This document shows positions 11,401-24,800 of a DNA stretch of 64,000 nucleotides, one piece after another. Origin of the DNA: Pseudomonas fluorescens (GTDB lineage: Bacteria; Pseudomonadota; Gammaproteobacteria; Pseudomonadales; Pseudomonadaceae); assembly GCF_019212185.1 (NCBI RefSeq), contig NZ_CP078138.1:292501-356500 (forward strand). The letters are read 5' to 3'. The translations under genes were made by a program, and so were the position numbers. A model generated the notes under the pieces. The model saw nothing but the letters and a program-made list of their open reading frames with translations, had not been told where the DNA came from and made no database searches. Numbering within the stretch: position 1 is the first letter of the stretch; every line of letters begins with the position of its first letter.

Positions 11401-12849
11401 CAGGGTCGTGTCTTCGACGCCGGTGACCGCACCGCCAGTGGCCATCGGCGCGTGGTCGATATCGAGGATGTCGGTTTTGACGCTATCTTCGCCCACCACC
11501 AGCTTTTCAAAGCCGCCGCCACTGAACGAATCAATGGTGACCTTGAAGTTTTCGGTGCCTTCGACCACATGGTCAGCGATGGTCCTGATGTCGAAGTTGA
11601 CGCTGCTGGCGCCGGCCGGAATCTTGACCTGGAGCACACCTTGGTAATCGCTGCCATTGGCCGCGGTGCCGCTGTACTTGAGGTTAACCGTCACCTCAGT
11701 TTGCGACTTGTTCGTCAGGTTCAGCGTGTAGTGCGCGTTTTGGCCCTCAACGACCGACTTGTCACCGCTGATGCTCAGGACGGTCTGGTCGGCTTCTCCC
11801 GCCGGTTCGTCGCTGACGGTGACGGTGATTGGCGTTTTGTTCAACACCAGGTTTTCGTAGTTGTGAGTGCCAGTCACCTCTTCGATTTTATTGACCACGC
11901 TCACCGGCTGGTTGGTGTAAACGTTGTCCTTGGTCGTTGCGGTGTAGCTACCGCTGGCAGAACCTGCTGGCACGTTAATGAAGTTACCGTCGCTGAGCTT
12001 GAAGGTCAGGCCTCCGTGGTTCTTCAGTTCCAGGCCATTGGTGTTGGTCAGGGTCACGGTATAGGTGACCTGCCCACCTTCGGCGACGGAGGTTTTGTCC
12101 ACGCTCAGGTTGGCTACGACATCGCTGGTGGTGTCGTTGATCTGCACCACACCCGGCACTTTGCTCAGTTGCAGGTCTTCGAAGACCTTGCCCGGAACGC
12201 TGGCGCCGGTGATGGACACACTCAGCGGACCGCCGTCCAGGTAGACATCTTCGCCCTGGATCGGGGCGGTGTAGATCGCCGAAGTCTGGCCGGCCTTGAT
12301 GGTGACGCTGGCGTCGCCGCTCAGCCTGACGACCAGATCATCCTTCAACACTTGGTTGATGCTGACGGTGAAGGTCGGGTTGGCGTTTTCGAACACAGGG
12401 CCGTTGCCGGCGATGCTGACTGTCACGGTGTCGGTGGTGTCGTTGATCTGCACCACGCCTGGCACTTTGCTCAGTTGCAGGTCTTCGAAGACCTGATCCT
12501 TCACGGTTGCGCTGTCGATGGTGACGCTCAGCGGACCGCCGTCTTTGTAGACGTCATCGCCCTGGATTGGCGCGGTGTAGATCGCGCTGGTATCACCGGC
12601 TTTAACGGTGACGGTGCCGCCGTTGCTGAGTTTGACGGTCAGATCGTCCTTCAACGCTTGGTTGAGGGTGATGGTGAAGGTTGGGTTGGCGTTTTCGAAT
12701 ACGTCGCCGTTGCCTTTGATGCTCACGGTGACGGTATCTGTGGTGTCGTTGATCTGCACCACGCCTTCAAATCGCATGTCTGTTGAGAAGTGCGGTGAAT
12801 GGTGAAGTCTTGGGTGGACGTTTTCGAATACGAACCGCCAGTTAGCCAT
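8500..12849 (-). CDS. lapA: LapA C-terminal part: repeats, Calx-beta-like, PA14-like, vWFA and RTX domains
   Basis: The frame is open for 1,449 codons; its first 28 or so are junk from the corrupted repeat. Then come two clean B repeats (about residues 29-235, start GVVQINDTTDTVTVSI) and a divergent copy. Next is a Calx-beta-like segment (about 354-467, VVEGQNAHYTLNLTN), then a cadherin-like segment. A PA14/GLEYA-like lobe (about 607-737) carries the Asp-Asp pair of SADDSLLITIGG. A vWFA domain follows with a complete MIDAS: DTSGS near 939, then T in GGATNYEDVF and D in FITDGKPT. The end has nonapeptide RTX repeats binding Ca2+ (GGAGNDIIFGQGGNDYIDGG) and a hydrophobic C-terminal type I secretion signal read by LapB. 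This region acts at the tip of the adhesin, distal to the membrane anchor. It should be joined to the N-terminal part at 39459-41033. Confidence 0.93.
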   Translation of the reverse strand: MANWRFVFENVHPRLHHSPHFSTDMRFEGVVQINDTTDTVTVSIKGNGDVFENANPTFTITLNQALKDDLTVKLSNGGTVTVKAGDTSAIYTAPIQGDDVYKDGGPLSVTIDSATVKDQVFEDLQLSKVPGVVQINDTTDTVTVSIAGNGPVFENANPTFTVSINQVLKDDLVVRLSGDASVTIKAGQTSAIYTAPIQGEDVYLDGGPLSVSITGASVPGKVFEDLQLSKVPGVVQINDTTSDVVANLSVDKTSVAEGGQVTYTVTLTNTNGLELKNHGGLTFKLSDGNFINVPAGSASGSYTATTKDNVYTNQPVSVVNKIEEVTGTHNYENLVLNKTPITVTVSDEPAGEADQTVLSISGDKSVVEGQNAHYTLNLTNKSQTEVTVNLKYSGTAANGSDYQGVLQVKIPAGASSVNFDIRTIADHVVEGTENFKVTIDSFSGGGFEKLVVGEDSVKTDILDIDHAPMATGGAVTGVEDTTLTLNWGNFNVSDVDGDTPLGVTITGLPANGSLLFNGVAVTAGQTISQADIQAGKLTFKPALNESGVDGYGGNGVGNQNADYAQIKFKPTDSFNLGSEATLKVDITPQADAPTLSIAGTNVNSTGLIKETWTGLTALNTGYNGAGSGAPTNTLKSVIDAAGTANSKTTVSDVQESSVTAGIASKTSGLIYLEAGKVYTFTGSADDSLLITIGGQNVASALWGAGGSISGSYTPTTSGYYTLDIYHHNQSGPGSYDVNLKVDNGPTLNLNNAGVPIYTGVNDLINAGVTVSDLHGNNGEGYYDGYKLNTGPEGGSIKLSAITTELTDRDGSESLSVKIGGIPAGSVLSDGAGHTFTATASNGEANVTGWSLGSLTITPPPYLSTSFNLTVTSTSTESLGGSAPTSATLPVTIFPATYNPMVGTTKDDNITGTDSNDIIVADVAGLNVVQGKNYNIAFMVDTSGSMDSSISAAKNSLIQMFSALKASLGANTSGTVNIFLATFDDTVNTTVTVNLNDSGALDQLQAVVRSMASGGATNYEDVFKTTANFFQSTVAKGNTGATNLTYFITDGKPTYYQGNESTNPIVVDYKNSKAVDGRLDDYLNVNNYKLGDTAYITLGGISRQLITSSGRVNKWVEDSNGNWEKDGTIGTIRAQGDGTYEISSTYGGGSYTDDSTASNASSSFLLLSKLSSVEAIGLNGAIKTSDLSPFDTDGKPQTNIDPSNLANAILGHTEATLPGADTVNAGDGNDIIFGDLVSFNGIAGEGYQAMQAFVAQETKVDISKVTASTVHQYITEHYNTFDVSGSHDGIDNLLGGAGNDIIFGQGGNDYIDGGKGNDILLGGTGTDTLIGGTGNDILIGGSGADTFVWRQGDTGNDVIKDFKASEGDRIDLRDLLQGESASTIDNFLKITTVEGVSTLQVSSEGKLNAAGGIANADVTIKLEGNNWSGQSVNSLVVGLDPTIKIDHNNS

Positions 12850-15800
12850 TTGATGCTCACGGTGACGGTAATCTGTGAGTGTCGTATGATACCTTCCCCA
12901 CGCCTGGCTCTTTGCACCAGATTGCAGGTCTTCGAAGACCTTGCCTGGACATTAACAGCTCTAAGCGCCTGTCGGAGACGGGTCAGGCACCCGTGAGCCG
13001 CCATCTTTTGTAAGATCGTCACTCTCGTGCCACTAGAAATTTGGTGGCGTCTGATAGATCGCGCTAGGTCTGGAGCGCGGCCAGTTGAGGACATGGAAGC
13101 AGCTGCCAGTTGAACCAGACAGCGCTCCAGAATTCTCTGACGACCAGGAGTCATCCTTCACCACAACACCTGGACTATTCTGATGGCTTGACGAGGTGAA
13201 AAACGTCCGGGTGCTCGTATTTTCACGACAATACGTAGCTCGCCGAGCGTTAAACCAGGCGATGCTGACGGTCACAGTGTCGGTGCGGTGAGAAAACATT
13301 TGACATCATGACACCAAACGCCCCTGGTTCTTTGCTCAATAGCAGGGATACATATCTGCGAAAAAGTACGCAAATGAGGTCCCTTCACAAGTTGTGAGCG
13401 TCATTGCGGTGACTAGTAACCATCTCAAAGATTAATTCGGCACGAGAGTCCGTCTTTCTTTGTTAATAGACGTCGTCGAGCCCATAGACTAGAGGCGCGG
13501 TAATGAGATCGCGCTGGATCGCCAGCTTTAAACGGTTGACGGCACTTGCCGCCGTATGCTGACACAAAGCTTTAGATCGGTCATAAAATCAATCCTTCCA
13601 ACGCCTGTTGAGGTGTCTGCATGGTAAGGAAGGAGCCGTCGGGTTGGCGCTTTCTCTTTTCGAACACTGGACCATGGCCAAATATAGCGAATGCTTCACG
13701 GTTTACGGTGTCGGAGTGTCGTTGATCTGCACGACACCTGGTTCTTTGAGCTCAACTGCAGGTCATTCGAAGAACCATGCCTGGCACAGCGAGCGCCCAA
13801 TCAGTGAATTATGTAAAACGTGTCAGGCACCAGAGGATCCAGCCGGGTGCCGCCGTCTTTGTAGACGTCGTCAATGCGCCCTTGATCGGTGCGCGTATAG
13901 ATCGCCGAGTATCACATCGGCTTTTGAACGGATGACGTGTGCCTAGTAAAGAAATGCCGTAACTCAGCGTCATCAAACTTGACGGTCAAATCATCCTTTC
14001 TAACGCCTGGTTGTTTGAGGTGATTAGAGATGTGTAAATAGGGTGGATTAAGAGGCTTCGAGTAATTTCGAACCACAAGTAGCCATTGCCGCAAGCGATG
14101 CCTGATGGTCACGGTTGAGTCGGTGGTGCTCCGTTGATACCGCACCCAAAGGCCCGGTTCTTTTCAGCTACAGATTTTGCAGGCTTACGAGACCTGATCC
14201 TTAAACATCCCAGCTTCGGTGATGGTGACGCGCTCAGCGGGCCGCCGATTCTTTGTAGACGTCATCCAGATCACGCCTTGGATATCGGTTTAGCGGTGTA
14301 GATCGCGCTGGTACGACCCGGCACTTTGACAGGTGACATGGCTGCCACCGTTGCTCAGCTTGTGACTGGTCAGAATCATCCTTCAACGCCTGGTAGAGGT
14401 GATGGGTGAAAGGTCGGATTGGCGTTTTCGCGAATACGCCGCCGTTGACCTTTGATGCTCCACTCATAACAGTTCGTCAACGGTGTCGGTGTGTCGTTGC
14501 ACATGCACTTTGTACAGACCCACGCCTGGTTCTTTGACTCAGGTACTGCAGGTCTTGAAGACCTTCGCCTGGCACAGAACAGGCATCCCGGTGACGGGTC
14601 AGGCTCAGCGGGCCGCCATCTTTGTAGACCGTCATCCGCCTGGATTGGCGCGGTGTAGAATCAGCCAAGTACCGCCGGCCTTTAGACGGTAACTGTCGTA
14701 CCGCCGTTGCCTCAACTTGACGGTCAAATCACCTTCATAACGCCTGGTTCGAGGGTGATGGTTGAAAGTGATTCGCGTTTGTGTCCGAACACAGGCAAAT
14801 GCCAGCGATGCTGACCGGTCAACGCGGTGTCGGTGTGTCGTTGATATCTGGTACGAACACCTGCGATTCTTTGTCTCAAATGCACGAGTTCTTACGAAAG
14901 ACCTGATCCTCACGGTTGCGCTGTCGATGGAGACAGCTCAGCGGCAAGACCGCCGTCCTTGTAAGACGTCGTCCGCCCTGGACTGGCGCGGTGTTAGACC
15001 AGCTCGAAGTCTCACACAGGCATATTAACGGAAACCAGTAACCGCCGTTGCCTCAACTTGCGACGGTCAACTCGCGTCCTTCAAACGCTTGGTTGAGGGT
15101 GCGACAGAAGGTTGGTTGGCGCGTTTTCGCACACAATCGTCGCCTGTTGCCATTTGGATGCTCACGTGACGGTATCTGTGGTGTCGTTGATCTGCACCAC
15201 GCCCGGTTCTTTGCCACAAGCTGCAGGTTCTTCGAAGACCTGATCCTTAACAGTCGCTTCAGGTGATGGTACGCTCAGCGGAACCCGCCGTCCTTTGCGC
15301 GTAGACGTCGTCTCCCTGGACTGGCGTCGGTAAAGATCAGGCGCTGGTATACACCAGGCTTGACGGCGTACCGTACCAACCATTGCCAGACTTGAAGGTC
15401 AAGTCCCGTCGGGCGAGAGCTCTGTTGATGCTGACAGGAAGGTGAGATTGTGGCGTTTTCGAACACAGGACCATCCTGCGCCAGCCGATGCTGACGGTGA
15501 CGGCTATCTGTGGTGTCCCGTTGATCTGCACGACACCTGGATTTCTTAGCTCAGTTGCCAGATATCTTCCGAAGGCCGTGAATCCTTCACCGGAATGCGC
15601 TAGTCGAATCGGCATGACGCGTCAGCGGGCCGCCGTCTTTGTAGACGCGTCGCCTTGGATCGGTGCGGTGTAGATCGCGCTGGTATCACCGGCTTTAAAA
15701 CGGTGACGGATGGGCCGCCGTTGCTGATTTGACGGTCAAATCATCCTTCAACGCCTGGTTGAGTGTTATGCTGAAGTTGGATTGGCGTTTCGAATACATG

Positions 15801-18800
15801 ACCGTTACCGGCGAATGCTGACGTCACGGTGGGTCGGTGGTGTCATTGATCTGCAACCACGCCCGGTTCTATGCTCAGTTGCAGTCTTCGAAGACCTGGT
15901 CCTTTCAACGTTGCGCTGTCGATGGTGACGCTCAGCGGAGCCCGCCGTCTTGTAGACGTCATCATCGCCTTGGATCGGTGCGGTGTAGATCGCGCTGGGA
16001 GCACCGGCTTTGACGGTAAACCGTACCGAGCATTGCATCAGCTTGATGGTCAAATCGTTCGGCGAGAGGCTCTGTTTGATGGCTGACAAGTGAACGACGG
16101 GTTGGCGTATATTCGAACAACGAGGATCCTGTTACCTGGAGATGCGACGACAATCGGTTCCCGTGGTGTCGTTTGATTCTTTGCACACTGCCTGGTTTCT
16201 TTGCTCAGATAGATTGCAAGATCTTCGAAGACTCTGAATCCATTCACGGATAGCCGCTGTCGAAGTGTCGATCGCTCAGCACGGACCCGCCGTCTTTGTG
16301 CGTCAAGACGTCGAGTCGCCCTGGATTGGCGCGGTAGTAGATCGCGCTGGATATCACCGGCTTTAACGTACAACGGACAAAAGTGCCGAGCCGTTGCTTG
16401 TGTTTGAGAACGGTGAGGTACATCCATTCAAAGCTCCTTGTTCGAATGCGACATTGAAGTTGGGTTAGGCGTTTTTCCGAACACAGAGCCCGTCATGCCA
16501 GACGGATGCTGACACGGTGACGGTGTCGGTGTTCGTTGATCTGCAAACCACGCCCGTTTCTTTTGCTCAGTTGCGCAGGTCTTCGAAGACCTGGATCCCC
16601 CCACTCACACCAGTGGGGACGTCGTGTGATAGTCAGGGCAACACAAGCGGCCGCCGCGTTCTTTGTAGACGTCGTCGCTTGCGATCGGTGCGGTAAAGAT
16701 CGCCGCAGGTATCCACCGCTTTGATCGTACCCAGTACCGCCCATTGCTACAGAACTACTGATGGTCAAGTCGTCTGCGAGAGCTCATGTGATGCTGACAG
16801 TGAAGGTTGAATATGGCGTTTTTCGCGAATACGTCGCCATTGCCAAGCGATGCTGACCTGTCACGGGTGTCCGGTGGTGTCGTTGATCTGCACCACGCCT
16901 TGGTACTTTGCTCAGATTTGTAGGCGATCTTCGAAGACCTTGCCTTGCACAGAATCATCGGTGACAGGTCAGGCTCAGAGCGGGCCGCCCGTCTTTGTAG
17001 ACGGCTTCGTCGGCCTTGGCGATCGGTGCGGTGTAAGATCGCGAGCGCCGGTATCACCGGCTTTAAACACGGTGCGGAGCCGCGCCGTTGCCTGGAGTCA
17101 CATGACGGTGAGTCATCCTTCAACGCCCTGGTTAACTTCTGAAAAAAACCCACTCAATGAAACGTCGGGTTTGGCGTTTCGAACACTGGACGCGTTGCCA
17201 AACGATGTGACAGTGACGGTGTCGCGGTGGTGTCGTTGATCTGACACTACACCTGTTCATTGCTACCCAGTTGCAGATAATCTTCGAAGGCCTGATAATC
17301 CTTCACGGATGCTGCGCTGTCGATGGTAACGCTCAGCGGCCGCCTCTTTGTAGACGTCTCGCCTTGAACTGGGAGGCGGTATAGATCGGCGCTAGTTTCG
17401 CCAAGCATTTAAACGGTGACGGTGCCTGCCCGACCTCAACTTGACGGTCAGATCATCCTTCAACACAACGCTGGTTCTGAGGGTGATGGTAAAAGTCGGA
17501 TTGAGCGTTTCGAACACAGACCATTGACCAGCGATGCTCCACCGTCACGGTGTCGGTGTGCGTCATTTGATCTGGCACCACATATCAACGCCATGGCTCA
17601 GAATGCTCAGTTGCAGGTCTTCGAAGACCTGGTCCTTAACATCGCTTCAGTCAGATCGGCATGACGAGCTCAGCGGACCGGCCGTCTTTTGTAGACGTCG
17701 TCGCCCTGGACTTTGGCGCGGTATAGATCGCGCTACAGTATCTACCCGGCTTGAACGGTGACGAGTGACCACCGTTGCCTGATGTTTGACAGGTTCAATA
17801 TCATCCTTTCAACGCCTGGTCTTGAGGTGTGTGATGCCCTGAAAGCTATTGCCATTGGAGGGCGTATCGGCCAACACAGGACCCATTGCAAGGCTCAAGT
17901 CGATGCTGAGCTGTCACGGTAGTCGGTGTGTCGATTGATCTGCACCAACGCCTGGCTGACGTTTGCTCAGCTTGCAGGTCTTCGAAGACCTGGTCCTTCA
18001 CGGTTGCGCAGTCGATGGTGACTGCTCACAAGCGGACCGCCGATCTTTTGTAGGACGAGTCGTCGACCTATGGATCGGTGCGCGTTGTAAGGTACGCCGA
18101 AGTATCCCACCGGCTTTGACGGTGACGTGTGCCAACCGTGTTGCATCATCTTGACGGTCAGATCGAGACAATTCAACGCCTGTTTGAGCGGTGACTGGTG
18201 AAGTTGGGTTGGCGTTTCAGAATACGGTCGCCGTTAAAAAATCCGGGATCCTGACTGACGGTATACACCAGTGGTCGTGGTGTCATTGAATCTGTACGAC
18301 ACCTGTAGTTCCTTTGACTCCAAACAGCAGGTCTCTCGAAGACCTGATCACTCTCAACGGTTGCGCTGTCGATAGTAACGCACAGCGGGCCGCCGTTCTT
18401 TGATAGACGTCCGACGCCTGAAAACTGGTGGCGGTAATAGGATCAGCGCTGGTATCACTCGGCTGTTAAACGGTAACACGAGTCTTGCCGCGCGTTGCTA
18501 CACATTGACGGTGAGCGTCATCTCCTTCAACGCCTGGTTATGCTAGACAGGTGACAGGTTGGGTTGGCGTTTATTCGCAACACTGTGAACCATTGCCAAA
18601 GCGATGCTGTACGTTCACGGTGTCCGGTGGTAGTCCATTGAATCTGCACCGACGCCTGGCTCTAAATAGCTCAGTTGACAGGTCTTCGAAGACCTGGTCT
18701 TCAACGTTTGCAGAGCTTTGCTCACCGAAGGTGTCGCTCAGCTGGACCCGCTCTGTCTTTGTAGAGCTGCCTCGGTCGTCGGCCCTGGATCTGGCGCGGT

Positions 18801-21800
18801 ATAGATTTCTGCCGAAGTCTCACCGGCTGTTTGACGGTGACGGTGCCAACCGTTGCTGAATTTGACGGTACAAATCATACCTTCAACCGCCTGGTTAGAA
18901 GGGTGATGGTGAAGGTCGGTCTGGCTGATCTCTAACGAACGACAGGACCAATTGACACTCAACAATGCTCACCGACCACGGTGTCCATCGGTGCTCGTTG
19001 ATACTGCACGACACCTCTGGTTTCTTTGCTCTAGTTTGCATTTCTTCGAAGACCTTGCCTGGACACACGCTCGCGTCGGGTGACGGTCAGGCACACGAGC
19101 CGCACTAGCCGTCTTTGTAGACTCATCGCCCTGAGATCGGTGCGGTATAGATCGCCGAAGTCTCCACCGGCTTTAACGGTGACAGGTGCCAACGGCCGTT
19201 GCAGAGCTTGACGGTCAAATCATCCTTCCACACCCTTGGTTGAAGAGGGTGATGGTGAAGGTCGGAGATTCTGGCGTTTTCGAGCCCCACACTGGAACAC
19301 ATTGCCATCGAATGCTGACGAGACGGTGTCGGTGGTTCCCGTTGATCTGCACCACGGCCTGAGCTCTTGCTCAGGTTGCAGGTCTTCGAAGACCTAATCC
19401 TTAACAGCGCTTCGGTTGATGGTAACGCACAGCGGCCAGCCGTCTATTGTAGACATCGTCGCCTTGGACTGGCTGCGGTATAGAGATCCGCTGCTGGTTT
19501 TCGCCACTTTAACGGTGACCGGTAGCCACCGCACTGCGCCTTGAGTTTGACGGTCAATCGTCCTTCAACGCCTGGTTCTGATCTGACGGTTGAAGGTATG
19601 ACATTCGGCGATTTTCACAAAACACTGGACCATTGCCAGCGAATGCTGACTGTGGACCGGTGTCCACAGTGTCGTTGACATCTGCACTCACAGCCTGGTT
19701 CTTTGCTCAGACTTCAGTTGCAGGTCTTTCGAAGAACCTGATACCTTCACGGTTTCGCTGTCACGATACGAATACACGCTCAGCGGACCGCCAATCTTTT
19801 GTAGACGTCGTCTCCCCATTGGAACTTGCGCGGATTATAGATCGGCCGAAGATCAATCACTACCTACTTTCTTTGAACGGTGACGGGTGACCGCACCGTT
19901 GGGTAGAGCATTTTAGACGGTCAGATCTATCCTTCAAAAACCGCCTGGTTGATGTCTGACATACCGTGAAAGGCGTATGGATACGCGTTTTCAAACACAG
20001 GACCATTGCCAGCGGATGCTGAACGGTCCGACGGTGTCGTGGTGGTCGTTGATCTGCACGACACCTGGTTTCTTTGCTCAACTACAGGTCTTGCGAAGAC
20101 CCTGGTCCTACACATTGCTGTCGGTGATAGTCAGGCTCAGCCGGGCCGCCCGTCCTTTGTAGACCGTCTGTCGCCTTGAAGCTATACTGTGGCGGTATAG
20201 ATCCGCTGGTATCACCGCTTTAACGGTAACCGTGCCGCCGCGTTGCTATTCAGCTTGACGTGAGGTCAAATTCCTTCTCACACGCCTGGTTGATGCTGAC
20301 AGTGAAGGTTGGTAGGCGTTTTTTCGAAACACTGGCTGCTGGACCATTGCCAGCTGATGCTGACGGTCACGGTGTCGGTGGTGTCATTGATCAGCAACCA
20401 CGCCCTTGCAGCGACTTGTGCTCAGATTGCAGGTCTTCGAAGACTCTGGTCCTTCACCGATTGCGCTGTCGCGATGGTGACGCTTCAGCGGACCGCCGTC
20501 TTTGTAGACGATGAAGTCGTCCACACTGGAATCGGTGCGGAGTATTAGATCGCCGAAGTACTCACCGGCTTTGACGGTGACGGAGTGCCGAGCCGATGTT
20601 GCTGATTATTGACGCGTACAAGAATATCGTCCTTCAACGCCTGAGTTGAAGGTGATGCGAGTGAAATGGTTGGGTGGCGAGTTTTTGGAACTACGTCCGC
20701 CGTTACACTGCGATGCTGACGGTCACCACGTGTCGGTGGTTCCATTGATCTGTACGGACACCTGGTTCGTTTGCTCAAACGCAGGTCTTCGAGACCTATC
20801 CTTCACGGTTGCCGCTGTCGATAGTAAACACCATCAGCGGGCCGAACCGTCATTTAGTAGAGACGTCGAGTCGCCTTGAACTGGGGCGACGGTAAGAGAT
20901 TCGCGCTGGATATCACCCGCCTTTAACGGTAACCGTGACCGCCGATGCACAGCTTGAACGGTGAGGTCAACCTTCCTACGCCTTGGTTGAGTGCTGACAG
21001 TGAAGGTTGGTATTGGGCGTTTTCGAACATGCAGGTACCATTGCCAGCTATGACTGACGGGATCTGTCACGGTGTCCGAGTGGTTTCATTGATCTTCACC
21101 CAACGCCTGGTCTTTGCTCAGCTGAAAAGTTGCAGTCTTTCGTAACCTGGTCCTTTCACAGTGAGCAGTCGGTTGATAGCATCTAGGCTCAGCGGGCCGC
21201 CCGTCTTGTAGACGGTCAGTCTCCCCTGGACTGGCGCGGGTATAGATACGCGCGCTAGGTATCACCGGGCTTGACGTGACAAGTCGTGAGCCACCGTTGC
21301 TCCAACTTACGGTCAAGTCGTCGGCGAGAGCTCTGTTGATGCTGACAGTGCGAAAGGTGTCTGCGATTGGCGTTTTTCGAATACGTCGCCGTTAGCCATA
21401 GCGGCGGATGCTCACCGTACACAGTTCGGTGTGATCGATTGACAATGTCTGCACCACGCCTGAGTTCTTTGATGCTCAGTGAGCAGATCTTCGAAGACCT
21501 TCTGCCTGGCACAGAGGCAATCGGTGACGGTCAGGCTCAGCGGGCCGCCGTCTTTGTAGACGACGTCGCCCTTGGATCGGTGCGGTGTTAGATCGCGGCT
21601 GGTATCAACGGACCTTTGATACGGTCAGGCAACGGTGCCACGATTCTGAGTTTGCGACGGTCATGTCATCGCAATCAACGCCTGGATTGAATTGCTGACG
21701 GTGAACGTCGGGGGTCTGGCCGTATATACGAACACAGCACTCATTCGCCAGCAGATGCTGACGGTCACGGTGTCGGGTGGTGTGCGTTGATACTGTTACG

Positions 21801-24800
21801 ACAACCTGGTTTCTTTTGGCTCAACTCGCAGGTCACATCGAAAACACTGATCCTTCACAAGTGGCGTTGGTGATAGTCAGGAGGCTTCAGGCGGCGCCGC
21901 CATTCTTTGTAGACGTCCTCGCCCCGGAACCGCGCGGTGAAAACATCGCCGAAGTATAACCGGCCTTTGACGGTAGACGTGCCACCGTTGCTAGTTTGAC
22001 GGTAGAGGTGTCATCCTATCACGCCTGGTTGAGGTGGTGAATTGGTAAGGTTCTGGATTCGCGTTTTCGAACCACAGAGGACCGTTGCCTAGCGATGCTG
22101 AGCGGTGACGGTTCTGTGGGAGATCTTTGCATCATCGCACCACGGCCTGGGCTTCTTTGACTCAGTTTGCAGTACTTAACGTAAGTACACCTGATCCTTC
22201 ACGTTGCGCTAGTCGATAGTAACGCTGCAGCGGGCCGCCAACTCTTTTGCGATAGATACGTCCGTCCTTGCCCGGAACTGGCGCGGTATAGATTCAGATC
22301 GCACACACGAAGAATCTACCGGCTTTGACGGTGAGACGGTGCCCACCGTGCTCGAGTTTGACTGTCAAGATCATCCTTCAACGACCTGGTTGATGGCTGA
22401 CGAAGTGAATAGGTTGGATTCGCGTTTATCAACACATGGACCATTGCCAGCGATGCGACGGTCTCTGGTGTCGAGTGAGGTGTCGTTGATCTGCACGACA
22501 CCTGGTTCTTTGCTCTAAAGTAATACAACACACAGTGTCTGACGAAAAGACCTGGTCCTTCACAGTATGCGTCGGTTGATAGTCAGGCCTTCAGGAACGG
22601 GCCGCCCGTCCTTTTTGTAGACGTCGTACGCACATGAACTGGGCGGTATAGATACGCGCTGGTATCAACCGAGCTTTAGCGTAACCGTACCGCCGTTGCC
22701 AACTTTGTAACACGGTCAGATATATCGTCCTTCAACGCTGGTTGAGGGTGATGGTGAAGTTGGGTGGCGTTTTCAGCAACAACAAAGGACCATTGCCAGC
22801 GATGCATGACAGACTGATACACACGGGTGTCGGTGTGTGTCGTTTGATATAGCTGCCCACGACACTGGTTCTTTCAGCTCAAACTGCAGGTCGCATCGAA
22901 GCAACCTGGTCCTTGCTACGGTTGCGCTGTCGATGGTGGAACGCTCAGACGGGCCGCGCCGTCTTTCGTAGACAGATCGTCGTCTACCCTGGATTGGGCG
23001 CGGTGATAGATCGCCACTCAAGGAAAAAGAAAGTCTCGCCGTGCTTTCAACGGTAACCGTACCGCCGTATTGCTCAATCTTGAACGGTCAGATCGTCCTT
23101 CAACGCCTGGTTGAGGGTGATGGTGAAGTGGGGTTGGTGGCCGTTTTTCCGAACACAGTACCATTGCCAACGCAGAGAGTGCTGACGGTCACGGGTCGTG
23201 GAGTCGTTGCATCTGCACCAACACGCTGGATCTTTGCTCAGTATGCAGGTCTTCGACAAGAACACCTGGTCCTGTCACGGAAAGGCGATTGACCGCTGCG
23301 TCGAAAGTGACGCTATCACAGCGGACCGCAGCATTTGTAGACGTCGTCAGCCTTACGAACTGAGGGGCGGTATAGATCGCCGAAGTAATCACCAGCTTTA
23401 ACAGTAAACCGGTGCCACCGGGTTTGCTGAGTTATTCTTTAGATCGGGGAACGTGAGTCAGAAATCATCCTCAACGCCTGTTGAATGCTGACGGTGAAGT
23501 ACGGGTTGGCGTTATCGAATTGACGGGTACGTCCGTGCCAGCGATGTGACTGAACGGTCACGGTGGTCGGTGGTGTCGTTTGGATCTGCACACCACGCCC
23601 TGCTCTTTGACTACAACTGACTGGTCCTTCGAAGACCTGATACCTTAACAGTCGCTTCGGTGATTGTGTAACAGCGCTCTCGTGCCGCCGTCTTTGTAGA
23701 CCGTCGAGTCCTCCACGGACTGGAGACGCGGTATAGATCGCGCTGAGTATCACCGCTTTGTACGTAACCGTACCACCATATGCTGATTTGACGGTCAATC
23801 GTCCTTGCCAACAAAACGCTTGGTCTGAGGGTGATGGTGAAGGTTGGGGTTGGCCGTTTTACGAACACAGGGCCCGTTGCCAGCGATGCATGACAAAGAG
23901 ACGGTGTCCACGGTGTCGTTGATCTGCTACCACACCTGGTTCTTTGCTCAACTGCCAGGTCTTCGGAAGACCTGATCACTTCTACACGTTGCGGCTGTAC
24001 GATGGTGACGCTCACAGCGGGCCGCCGTCTTTTGTAGACGTCGTTCGCCCTTGGATCGGCGCGAGTGTAGATCGCCGAAGTCTCACTCCACCGCGGCTTG
24101 AAACCGGTAACCGTGAGCCCACCACAGTTGCTGAGGTTTGACGTCAGCTCGCTCCTTCAACGCCTTGGTTGAGGGTGATGGTACGAAAGGTCGTATTGGC
24201 TGTTTTCGAACACAGGGCCGTTCCAGCGTTGCTGACAGTGACGGGTGTCCACGGAGTGTCAGTCATGCTATCTGCACCACAACCTGGTTCATTGCTCAAC
24301 GCAGGTCTTCGAAGACCTGATCCTTTCATTCACGGTTGCGGCTGTCGATGTGACGCTCAGCGGGCCCGCCGTCTTTGTATACGTCGTCGCCTTGGATCGG
24401 CGACGGTGTAGAATCGCCGAAGTCCTCAAACCGGCTTTACGGTAACCGTTCCACCGTTGCTGAGTTTCTGACGGTCCATCGTCCTATTCATTCACGCTTC
24501 GGTTGAGGGTGATGAGTGAAAGTGTCACGAGGATTGGGGCGTTTTTTTTCGACACACTATGGGCCGTTGCCAGCGATTGCTGACAGTGCGACGGTGTCCA
24601 CGGTGTCGTTTGATCTGCACCACAACATGGAATTCTTTGCTCAACTTGCAGGATCACTTCGAAAGACACTGATCCTTCAACAGGTTGCGCTGTCGATGGT
24701 TGAGACGCTCAGCGGGGGACAGCACCTCAGGCCGCGCGCCCGCTCGTACTTTGTAGACTCCGTCGCCTTAGAGGATCGGCGCGGTTGTAGATCGCCGAGA

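Noticed and set aside
9844..12786. A 980-codon open frame on the plus strand opposite the lapA C-terminal part
   Set aside because: It is the antisense shadow of a GC-rich, strongly periodic repeat gene. Its translation is low-complexity and Val/Asp/Gly-rich with no domain, and it has no ribosome-binding site.
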